The notes beneath the pieces were generated by a model. It was not told where the DNA came from, ran no database searches, and saw nothing but the letters and a program-made list of their open reading frames with translations. This document shows positions 1 through 5,226 of a DNA stretch of 10,326 nucleotides, in pieces. The stretch is from an uncultured Collinsella sp. (lineage in GTDB: Bacteria > Actinomycetota > Coriobacteriia > Coriobacteriales > Coriobacteriaceae), in assembly GCA_900752275.1 (NCBI GenBank), contig CAADUS010000187.1:1-10326 (forward strand), in the 5' to 3' direction. Both the position numbers and the translations under genes were made by a program. Every line of letters starts with the position of its first letter. Position 1 is the first letter of the stretch.

Positions 1-9
1 CATTGTCGC

Positions 10-50
10 AGCCCCGACCCGCGGTTACGAGCGGGGGCTCCTGTCGTTTC
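10..50 (+). terminator. Possible weak terminator of an upstream gene
   Basis: An imperfect hairpin can be drawn here. AGCC (10-13) and CCCGC (18-22) pair with GCGGG (31-35) and GGCT (36-39), leaving a four-base bulge on the 5' side. Only a short pyrimidine stretch with three Ts follows. It could end a transcript entering from the left. No coding sequence is recognisable between 1 and 215 on either strand, so the upstream gene is not visible. Confidence 0.22.
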
Positions 51-143
51 CGTGCCCTCGGATTGGGTCATAGTGTCTGTCGTGGTAGGGGGAGTGGGTC
101 TTCCGTTCTTTTCACTAATTGGCCAATCCGTACCATGGGGCTC

Positions 144-174
144 GAACTTTTTTCAAATTATTCGAAAAAAGTTC
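144..174. repeat. Perfect 11-bp inverted repeat upstream of the tRNA promoter
   Basis: GAACTTTTTTC (144-154) and GAAAAAAGTTC (164-174) are exact reverse complements separated by nine AT-rich bases. The right arm ends one base before the proposed -35 box at 175. With its A and T tracts, this could be an UP-element-like sequence for stable RNA transcription, an operator, or a terminator of upstream transcription (a T run lies inside the left arm, not after the stem). The position suggests a role at the tRNA promoter, but this is inference. Confidence 0.6.
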
Positions 175-203
175 TTGCGTTTGGGTTGATCATCCCGTAT
201 ATT
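175..203 (+). promoter_or_regulatory. Promoter of the tRNA-Gly/tRNA-Val unit
   Basis: A -35 box TTGCGT (175-180) and a -10 box TATATT (198-203) are separated by exactly 17 bases and match the housekeeping sigma consensus at 4/6 and 5/6 positions. Transcription would start near 209-211, a few bases before the mature tRNA-Gly 5' end at 216. This fits a short stable-RNA leader. No other promoter of this quality is seen upstream of the tRNAs. Confidence 0.65.
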
Positions 204-215
204 AAGTCCTCGCAG

Positions 216-291
216 GCGGACATGGCTCAGTTGGTAGAGCACAACCTTGCCAAGGTTGGGGTCGCGGGTTCGAGCCCCGTTGTCCGCTCCA
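216..291 (+). tRNA. tRNA-Gly (anticodon GCC)
   Basis: This is a complete 76-nt cloverleaf. The acceptor stem is GCGGACA (216-222) with TGTCCGC (281-287), followed by discriminator T and an encoded CCA (289-291). The D arm contains GCTCAGTTGGTAGAGC. The anticodon stem CAACC/GGTTG (242-246, 254-258) encloses the loop TTGCCAA, giving anticodon GCC at 249-251 and glycine identity. The T arm carries GGTTCGAGCC. It is co-transcribed with the next tRNA, which begins three bases after the CCA. Confidence 0.97.
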
Positions 292-294
292 TTT

Positions 295-369
295 GGGCGT
301 TTAGCTCAGGGGGAGAGCGCTTCCCTGACACGGAAGAGGTCAGAAGTTCAAATCTTCTAACGCCCACCA
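295..369 (+). tRNA. tRNA-Val (anticodon GAC)
   Basis: This is a complete 75-nt cloverleaf. The acceptor stem is GGGCGTT (295-301) with AACGCCC (359-365), followed by discriminator A and an encoded CCA (367-369). The anticodon stem CTTCC/GGAAG (320-324, 332-336) encloses the loop CTGACAC, giving anticodon GAC at 327-329 and valine identity. The D loop is short (GCTCAGGGGGAGAGC). It lies three bases after tRNA-Gly and just before a strong terminator, so the two form one transcription unit. Confidence 0.97.
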
Positions 370-377
370 AATGTTCG

Positions 378-412
378 CAGTCCAGAAGCTTTGCTTCTGG
401 ACTGTTTTGTTA
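378..412 (+). terminator. Intrinsic terminator of the tRNA unit
   Basis: A perfect 12-bp stem is formed by CAGTCCAGAAGC (378-389) and GCTTCTGGACTG (393-404), with a TTT loop and a TTTTGTT tail. It begins nine bases after the tRNA-Val CCA and is a standard rho-independent terminator for the two-tRNA transcript. Confidence 0.92.
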
Positions 413-456
413 TAAACACACATAATATGTCATCTAATTATCGGCATCGGCCGCTT

Positions 457-485
457 TTCACGTTGCATTTGCTGCCCAGCATAAT
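457..485 (+). promoter_or_regulatory. Putative promoter of the phosphopantetheinyl transferase-TetR unit
   Basis: TTCACG (457-462) and CATAAT (480-485) are separated by 17 bases and match the -35/-10 consensus at 4/6 and 5/6 positions. A start near 491-493 would leave a short leader before the transferase gene. Since the tRNA terminator ends at about 412, a promoter in this gap is expected. The match itself is only moderate. Confidence 0.4.
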
Positions 486-517
486 TTGTCGTCATTGGCC
501 TCTTGGTCTCGTGGGAG

Positions 518-1156
518 ATGATTATTTTGATCATAACCGTGCACGTCGCCTGCGTTTCTATGGTTGACCCCCGTGCGATCGTCGATCTTGCGCCGATGGC
601 ACCTCATTATGCCGCTCGCGCCCTAAACGATGGCCTTCCTCTTTTTGCTCGTCGAGAAGCTGCCGGTGTGGGTGCGCTTCTTCGTGACATTTTGGGTGTC
701 TACGAGGATACGCAGCTTGTGCGCTCTTCATTTGGCAAGCCTGAACTTGCAGATGCTAATGCCCCCTCCATTTCGATTTCGCATGCTGCCGGTACGGTCG
801 TTCTTGCTGTTTCTGAGGCCGCGCAGTTATCTGGAGGACCTATAGGCGTAGACATTGAGTCGATGGATGAGGTATCGCCCCTAGCGGTTAGTCGAATGGC
901 AGCCACCGAGGAGCGTGCATGGATTGACGCTGCGGGCAATCAGCGGGAGCGCTGCCGTCGCATGTGCCAGGTATGGACACGCATCGAAGCCGTTCTCAAA
1001 GCGCGGGGGACCGGTTTTTCGGTTGATCCCGGCAAGGACGGGCTGCCCGACGGCTGGAACGTTTCGTTCGCTGAATACGATGGAGGCGTCATCTCGTGCG
1101 CCGCGCGCTTCGTGCCCCAAATCGTCCTCAAAGAGCACGTCTTTCATGTAGGATAG
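518..1156 (+). CDS. 4'-phosphopantetheinyl transferase (Sfp/AcpT superfamily)
   Basis: The predicted role is transfer of the 4'-phosphopantetheine arm of CoA to the serine of an apo carrier protein, in the cytosol. In the 212-residue product from ATG 518, three family motifs are in the usual order: an SISHA box near 86-90 (usual NxSHS), the metal-binding GVDIE near 110-114 (Asp and second acidic residue both present), and WTRIEAVLKARGTG near 153-166, which keeps the metal-binding Glu and the Lys of the WxxKExxxK motif. The Lys usually before that Glu is Ile here. The length fits the Sfp type. The start is uncertain: a GGGAG stretch (513-517) touches ATG 518 and would be better spaced for TTG 527, and TTG 503 is also in frame. 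It is followed after 27 nt by a TetR gene. The ACP at 3977 is an attractive target, but the general fatty-acid ACP is equally possible. Confidence 0.85.
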   Translation: MIILIITVHVACVSMVDPRAIVDLAPMAPHYAARALNDGLPLFARREAAGVGALLRDILGVYEDTQLVRSSFGKPELADANAPSISISHAAGTVVLAVSEAAQLSGGPIGVDIESMDEVSPLAVSRMAATEERAWIDAAGNQRERCRRMCQVWTRIEAVLKARGTGFSVDPGKDGLPDGWNVSFAEYDGGVISCAARFVPQIVLKEHVFHVG

Positions 1157-1183
1157 GGCTGATTGCCAACAGGGGAGACCGTT

Positions 1184-1801
1184 ATGCCGCTAGATGCCAA
1201 GAACGATATCAGCGCCCGCATCGAGGATGCCGTCTTTGAGCTTATGGGGACGACGCCGGTGCAGGCGATCAAGGTGACCGACGTGCTGAGGCTCGCGCGC
1301 ACCTCGAAATCGACGTTTTACCGCTGCTATCGTTCTGTTGACGACGTTGTTAAGCGATTTGAGGACGATCTGCTCCACAACATGCAAGAGATTAACGACG
1401 TTGCCCTTGAGGCGCGCTTTGGTGACGCTCAGCTCGATCCGACGCCGACGATGATCAAGCGTATGGAGATCCTGCAGCGCAATCGTTCGAAGGTACTCGC
1501 GCTCAACAGTGAAAACGGGGACCCCGTGTTCACGCATAAGGCAACGATCTTTATGCATGACTATTTTCGCAATCGGCTTCGCTCGACATTTTCCGATGAA
1601 ACGGACCTTGACCTGTATCTAGCCTTTGCGCTTGCGGGTCACCATAACCTCATTCAGTATTGGCTCGAGGCCCGGCCCGACCTTGAGGCGCGCACCGTTG
1701 CCACTGCCCTCAATCGCATGTTCTACGCACCGCTTTTTGTCGACGATGCATCGCGTCATTGGCACCCACGTATTCCCGATTTTAAAAGGCCTGTCGCGTG
1801 A
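1184..1801 (+). CDS. TetR/AcrR-family transcriptional regulator
   Basis: This is a cytosolic DNA-binding protein of about 205 residues, usual for the family. The N-terminal helix-turn-helix spans about residues 10-55: an ARIEDAVFELM helix, then KVTDVLRLARTSKSTFYRCY, which has the TetR pattern including the K/S-x-T-F-Y-R-x-Y end of the recognition helix. The rest is a helical, variable ligand-binding/dimer domain, so no ligand can be named. The start at ATG 1184 is chosen because AGGGGAG (1171-1177) sits six bases before it. The in-frame TTG 1163 has no such site. It follows the phosphopantetheinyl transferase by 27 nt and is followed by a strong terminator, so the two genes probably form an operon. 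Possible targets are its own promoter or the thiolase-ACP-kinase set about 340 nt downstream. Candidate palindromes lie at 2000-2017 and 2098-2116. The target link is inferred. Confidence 0.88.
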   Translation: MPLDAKNDISARIEDAVFELMGTTPVQAIKVTDVLRLARTSKSTFYRCYRSVDDVVKRFEDDLLHNMQEINDVALEARFGDAQLDPTPTMIKRMEILQRNRSKVLALNSENGDPVFTHKATIFMHDYFRNRLRSTFSDETDLDLYLAFALAGHHNLIQYWLEARPDLEARTVATALNRMFYAPLFVDDASRHWHPRIPDFKRPVA

Positions 1802-1807
1802 GCGGTC

Positions 1808-1890
1808 GATATCTGGGGATAAACGGTTGTATTCAGGGCGAATTTTAGATATCTCGGATCATTAGCTCAAATAATACGAGTCCGTTTATC
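1808..1890. repeat. Two crossing inverted repeats in the 3' region of the TetR gene
   Basis: GATATCT (1808-1814) is complementary to AGATATC (1847-1853), and GATAAACGG (1818-1826) is complementary to CCGTTTATC (1882-1890). The two pairs cross, so as RNA they would form either a pseudoknot or alternative folds. They lie between the TetR stop codon and the terminator at 1911. No gene or promoter was recognised in 1802-1910. Function is unknown. Confidence 0.35.
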
Positions 1891-1910
1891 TGCTATTTGG
1901 AACGCCTAGA

Positions 1911-1950
1911 CCCGATGTGTCCCATATGATGGGACACATCGGGGCTTTTT
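1911..1950 (+). terminator. Intrinsic terminator after the TetR gene
   Basis: A perfect 15-bp stem is formed by CCCGATGTGTCCCAT (1911-1925) and ATGGGACACATCGGG (1929-1943) with a three-base loop, followed by GCTTTTTG. The T tract is on the + strand side only, so it ends transcription from the transferase-TetR unit. The next 190 nt hold no gene and appear to be the control region of the downstream set. Confidence 0.9.
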
Positions 1951-1999
1951 GTCTCACGCGTCTCGTTTAACCCCTCGTAAACTAAAGCTACGTTCAAAA

Positions 2000-2017
2000 G
2001 AACCACTGCAGTAGTTC
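2000..2017. promoter_or_regulatory. Operator-like palindrome, candidate regulator site
   Basis: GAACCACTGCAGTAGTTC is an 18-bp palindrome with one non-complementary pair (positions 5 and 14). This size and symmetry are typical of TetR-family operators. It lies in the gap between the TetR gene and the gene set starting at 2144. No clear -35/-10 pair surrounds it, so assignment as an operator is inference from shape and position. Confidence 0.35.
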
Positions 2018-2032
2018 AACGTGTGACGGCAC

Positions 2033-2070
2033 AGAAAAGCCGCGAGCGCTCTCTCACCTTCGCTCGCGGC
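2033..2070 (-). terminator. Hairpin with the form of a minus-strand terminator
   Basis: GCCGCGAGCG (2039-2048) pairs perfectly with CGCTCGCGGC (2061-2070) around a 12-nt loop. On the + strand no T run follows. On the minus strand the stem is followed by TTTTCT. It therefore looks like a terminator for leftward transcription, although no leftward gene is visible to its right. It may be a remnant of a former gene order, a stop for antisense RNA, or a leader structure of the downstream operon. Confidence 0.5.
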
Positions 2071-2097
2071 CGGACTGCGCCATCATTCCGTACACCT

Positions 2098-2120
2098 TCA
2101 CATGATTAGGATGTGATATT
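2098..2120 (+). promoter_or_regulatory. Candidate extended -10 promoter overlapped by an inverted repeat
   Basis: TGTGATATT (2112-2120) has the form of an extended -10 element, which would put the transcript start about 17 nt before the thiolase ATG at 2144. No good -35 box is found 16-18 bases upstream. TCACAT (2098-2103) and ATGTGA (2111-2116), seven bases apart, form an inverted repeat overlapping the element, so a repressor bound there would block it. Both readings are tentative. Confidence 0.3.
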
Positions 2121-2143
2121 CAGTGGTTACGCTCGGAGAGAAC

Positions 2144-3410
2144 ATGCGCAGCGTCTCGATTGTAGGCGTAGGCTGCACCCCGTTCAAGGATTTTGAGGAG
2201 CATCCCGAGACCCAGGGTATTGGCGAGGGCGAGGCGTTTGGCTATGCGGCTCTCGAGGCAATTGCCGATGCCGGTCTTGAGCCCCGCGATATCGACTTTT
2301 TCTATCACGGCAGCGCCAATCCGTATCTCGTTGGCGATTGCATTACCCCCAAACATGCAGGTTGCCGATTGGTTTGGCGTTCGTGCCAAGGGCTCTGTCC
2401 ATCATTCCGAGGCTTGCTGCACGGGCTACGTCGCCCTTGAGCAGGCCGTGATGGCAGTCGCTTCCGGTGCCTACGATGTTGTCCTTACGGGTGCCTGCGA
2501 TTTGGCTTCGACTCTTCCCGTTGAGCATATGCCTTCCCATATTCGTCAGGACTTTACGCTCGACGTCATGATTCCCTCGCTCGATAAGATCTATGACCGC
2601 GCTTATGGTCGCCCGCTCGATGGCGCTTTTGGCGTGTCGTTCGACAACTGGATCAACGAGTATTCGATGCAGTACGACCTTACCGCCGATCAGATTGATG
2701 ACGCCCTGAACGGCCTTACCAAGAGCCTTCGCCGCGGTGCCGTCCTGAATCCCCTTGCCTGGTACGAGACCACGGTCGAGGAGGACGCGAAGGCAGCTGG
2801 GTTCGATACCGCCGATGAGTATCTCAGGAGCATGTACAACCCGCGCGTTACGCAGTACCTGCGCGTTACCGGCTTTGAGAAGAAGTGCGACGGCGCCGCC
2901 GCTGTTGTCGTAATGCCCACGGAGAAGGCAAAGGCCATGGGCGTGCCGTATGCGCCTATTGAGGTTCTGGGTACGGGCGCCTCTGCTGTCGAGGCCGGTC
3001 TGCTCCACAACGAGCACTGGGCTACCGAGCTTGCCGCCAAGCAGGTCTATGACCTTACCGGCGTGAGCCCCGATGAGATTGACCTGTTCATGTGCAACGA
3101 CTTCTTCCTGGCTTCCGAGATCGTCTCGGCCGAGGAGTGCGGCTATATTCCGCGCGGTGAGGCTTGGAAGTACGCGATCGATGGTCGCACCGCTTTTGAC
3201 GGCGATAAGCCCATCAACCCGCACGGTGGCCGTTGCAACTTCGGTCACGCCCATGGCGCATCCGGCATCGCCGATATCGTCGAGGCCGTTAAGCAGATGC
3301 GTGGCGTCGCCGGTGCCACCCAGATGAAGAAGGTTCCCGAAACGGCTTTCCTGCGCGGTTTTGGCGGTTCTCAGAACGTGCGCTGCCAGATCCTTCGTAC
3401 CGTCGCCTAA
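2144..3410 (+). pseudogene. SCP-x-type thiolase gene interrupted by a one-base frameshift
   Basis: The product is a thiolase-superfamily protein related to acetyl-CoA acetyltransferase/lipid-transfer (SCP-x) thiolases, which join or split acyl thioesters by a Claisen reaction. The first frame runs from ATG 2144 (GGAG at 2135-2138) to a stop at 2438-2440, about 98 residues. Family-like sequence continues to 3410 one base over. The switch falls in the CCCCCAAA run at 2346-2353: removing one base restores an ITPNM junction and a 421-residue protein. In that restored protein the nucleophile region SEACCTG has Cys at about 91-92, the HDCF-like segment is CNDFF, and the C-terminal GHAHGASG carries the catalytic His at about 368. 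All catalytic elements are therefore retained. The cause may be a real mutation, a base-calling or assembly error, or +1 recoding at CCC-A. The next gene, a DUF35 protein 38 nt downstream, is the usual partner of this thiolase class. Substrate is unknown. Confidence 0.82.
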
Positions 3411-3448
3411 GCGACCGCGGTTTTCGATTTCCCATAAGGAGTATTCTC

Positions 3449-3871
3449 ATGCAACTCAAAGATATGGAGCCCGTGGTCAAGAAGTTCTACACGGGTCTTG
3501 AAGAGGGCATCTATTGGGCGCGCCAGTGCCCCGAGTGCGGAGCCGTCGAGTTTCCGCCCCACCTTGCCTGCAATGCCTGCGGCTATCACAAGACCGATTG
3601 GGTCCAGGTTTCCGGCCACGGCCATCTGATCGATTTTACCCTGCCTGGTCCGCAGAACGACAAGCCCTACCTCAAGGAGTATGGCAAGTACGCCTACGGC
3701 GCCGTCGATATCGACGAGGGTTCTCAGTACACCTACGTCATCTACGGCATTACCAAGAAGAAGGCCCCCGAGATTCGCGCCAAGCTCATGGCGGGCGAGA
3801 CCGTTGGCGTCCATGCCAAGGTTATCGACCGTCCGGGCTACAAAGAGCTTACGTTCGAGCTTGACGACTAG
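3449..3871 (+). CDS. DUF35 OB-fold/zinc-ribbon acyl-CoA-binding partner of the thiolase
   Basis: This is a 140-residue cytosolic protein. The N-terminal rubredoxin-like zinc ribbon is shown by C27-x2-C30 and C41-x2-C44, with the family's FPPHLAC stretch between them. An OB-fold follows from about residue 52 to the end. In characterised relatives (archaeal acetoacetyl-CoA thiolase/HMG-CoA synthase complexes and bacterial PhlB of the PhlACB acyltransferase), this domain forms a complex with the thiolase and helps hold the CoA or acyl intermediate. No HMG-CoA-synthase-like third subunit is present here. AAGGAG (3436-3441) lies seven bases before the ATG, and the thiolase stop is 38 nt upstream, so the two are surely co-transcribed. 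The intact reading frame here argues that the thiolase frameshift is recent or an artefact. Confidence 0.87.
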   Translation: MQLKDMEPVVKKFYTGLEEGIYWARQCPECGAVEFPPHLACNACGYHKTDWVQVSGHGHLIDFTLPGPQNDKPYLKEYGKYAYGAVDIDEGSQYTYVIYGITKKKAPEIRAKLMAGETVGVHAKVIDRPGYKELTFELDD

Positions 3872-3906
3872 GTTTTCACCCCTGTAACAATTCGATTCCT
3901 CTCTTA

Positions 3907-3957
3907 GGCCACGGCGGGACCCATGTCTCCAGCCCGCCGTGGTCGCCCCTCTTTTTT
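3907..3957 (+). terminator. Hairpin plus T6 inside the operon, possible attenuator
   Basis: GGCCACGGCGGG (3907-3918) pairs with CCCGCCGTGGTC (3933-3944) over 12 bp including one G-T pair. After a 7-nt C-rich gap comes a run of six Ts (3952-3957). The ACP gene starts 19 nt after the T run with no room for a promoter, so ACP expression must depend on read-through. It may reduce downstream transcription or stabilise the upstream mRNA. The spacing before the T run is longer than ideal, so termination may be only partial. Confidence 0.55.
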
Positions 3958-3976
3958 ATCTTAGAAAGGCTTTGCC

Positions 3977-4210
3977 ATGAACGAAGAACTCACTCAGCAG
4001 ATCTGCGATTTTGCCAAGTCCGCCTACAACTATGACGGCGATGTGACCCCCGAGACGACGTTTGAGACCCTGGGCAAGGGCTCGATGAAGATGATCGCTC
4101 TGACCTCCATGATCGAGAACGAGCTCGATGCCGAGGTCCCCGTTCGCGAGGTCATGGTCATGAAGACCATCGGCGAGCTTATCGAGCGCACTGCCGAAGA
4201 GATGGAGTAA
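3977..4210 (+). CDS. Acyl carrier protein with atypical GSM attachment site
   Basis: This is a 77-residue acidic protein with the size and helix pattern of an acyl carrier protein, which holds acyl groups as thioesters on 4'-phosphopantetheine. The predicted attachment site is Ser36 in LGKGSMKMIAL, so the usual DSL is GSM. The helix II pattern after it (MIENELDAEVP, then TIGELIERT) is typical. AAAGG (3965-3969) lies seven bases before the ATG. Its neighbours, a phosphate acyltransferase starting five bases after its stop and an acyl kinase, suggest a dedicated carrier for this pathway rather than the general fatty-acid ACP. The upstream phosphopantetheinyl transferase (518-1156) is a plausible activating enzyme. 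The change of the conserved Asp to Gly may alter which transferase or partner recognises it. Confidence 0.85.
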   Translation: MNEELTQQICDFAKSAYNYDGDVTPETTFETLGKGSMKMIALTSMIENELDAEVPVREVMVMKTIGELIERTAEEME

Positions 4211-4215
4211 CTGTC

Positions 4216-5223
4216 ATGGACCTGATGCAGACCCTGCGCGAGCAGGCTGCCGCCAAGCCTATGCGCGTTGCTTTTCCCGAGGGCGAAAACGAGACCATGA
4301 TGCAGGCGGTCGCAAAGATCGCCGCCGAGCATCTTGCCGAATGTGTGCTGGTCGGCGACGGCGGTAAGCTCAAGGAGCTTGCCGATGAGCGTGGCATCTC
4401 CCTTGAGGGCATCGAGATTGTCGATGTGACCGACGAGGAGGCGAACGCCGCTTGCTGCGAGCGCTACCTTTCTCATCCGGATTGCAAGTTTAAGCCCAAG
4501 GGCGCTGCGCGCCGTATGACGCGTCCGCTTGAGCGCGCCCTGATTTTGCAGGTGCTCGGCGATGTCGACGTTATGTTCGCCGGTATCGATAACGCCACGG
4601 GCGATATTATCCTGGCTGGTCAGACCATCGTCGGCCTTGCCGACGGGGTGGACACCGTGAGCTCGTGCGGTATCGCCGACATCCCCAACTGGAATGGCGG
4701 CGAAGGTGGCCTTTTGGCTTTTGGCGATTCTGCCGTGTGCGTTGACCCCACGAGCGAGGAGCTTGCCTCGATCGCGATTTCGTCGAGCGAAACGGTACGC
4801 TCGCTGACCGGATGGGATATCCGTTGCGCGCTGCTTTCGCATTCGACTGACGGTTCGATGGATAACGAACTCGTCGACAAGGTACGTCGTGCTCTCGAGA
4901 TTGCCAACAATCGCCGTCCCGACCTTGCCATCGACGGCGAGTTCCAGTTTGATTCGGCGATTAACCCCAAGGTTGCGGCCAAGAAAGTTCATCGCGAATC
5001 CGCTGTTGCAGGCCAAGCTAACGTGGTCATCTGGCCCGATATCAACGTGGGCAATATCGGCGTCAAGATCATCCAGAATCTGACCGGCGCCAACGCTTAC
5101 GGCCCCATGCTTCAGGGCTTCAAGAAGATCGTGTGCGATTGCTCGCGTTCTGCGCCCGTCGACGAGATCGTCGGCAACGTGGTGATGAGCTGCGTGCGCG
5201 CCCAGGCGCTTAAGGAGGCTTAA
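4216..5223 (+). CDS. Phosphate acyltransferase, Pta/Ptb (phosphotransacetylase/-butyrylase) family
   Basis: The family exchanges CoA for phosphate on an acyl group (acyl-CoA + Pi to acyl phosphate + CoA), in the cytosol. The 335-residue product carries the family signatures: FPEGE near 20-24, SHSTDGS near 208-214, DGEFQFDSA near 240-248, PDINVGNIGVKI near 274-285, and Ser310-Arg311 in CSRSAPVDEIV, matching the catalytic Ser-Arg of Pta. The length is nearer Pta (about 330) than Ptb (about 300). Because the next gene is a butyrate kinase rather than acetate kinase, the substrate is probably longer or branched. GGAG (4204-4207) inside the ACP end is its ribosome site, and only five bases separate it from the ACP stop. 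PlsX, a relative, uses acyl-ACP, so acyl-ACP is a real alternative substrate here. Exact specificity cannot be read from sequence. Confidence 0.88.
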   Translation: MDLMQTLREQAAAKPMRVAFPEGENETMMQAVAKIAAEHLAECVLVGDGGKLKELADERGISLEGIEIVDVTDEEANAACCERYLSHPDCKFKPKGAARRMTRPLERALILQVLGDVDVMFAGIDNATGDIILAGQTIVGLADGVDTVSSCGIADIPNWNGGEGGLLAFGDSAVCVDPTSEELASIAISSSETVRSLTGWDIRCALLSHSTDGSMDNELVDKVRRALEIANNRRPDLAIDGEFQFDSAINPKVAAKKVHRESAVAGQANVVIWPDINVGNIGVKIIQNLTGANAYGPMLQGFKKIVCDCSRSAPVDEIVGNVVMSCVRAQALKEA

Positions 5224-5226
5224 GGT

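Noticed and set aside
3..425. A 140-codon + strand open frame
   Set aside because: It runs straight through two complete tRNA genes and a terminator, so it cannot be a protein gene.
1163..1183. TTG 1163 as the TetR start
   Set aside because: AGGGGAG at 1171-1177 lies inside that extension and is ideally placed for ATG 1184.
1911..1950. The GTGTCCCAT palindrome as an operator
   Set aside because: The 15-bp stem with a three-base loop and a T run directly after the TetR gene is fully explained as a terminator.
2343..3254. A 303-codon minus-strand open frame
   Set aside because: It is antisense to the thiolase, whose motifs are unambiguous, and it has no ribosome site or family resemblance.
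2193..3410. Reading the second thiolase frame from its first ATG as an independent 405-residue gene
   Set aside because: The part before about 2350 in that frame is out-of-frame sequence with no family resemblance. The true N-terminus is in the frame starting at 2144.
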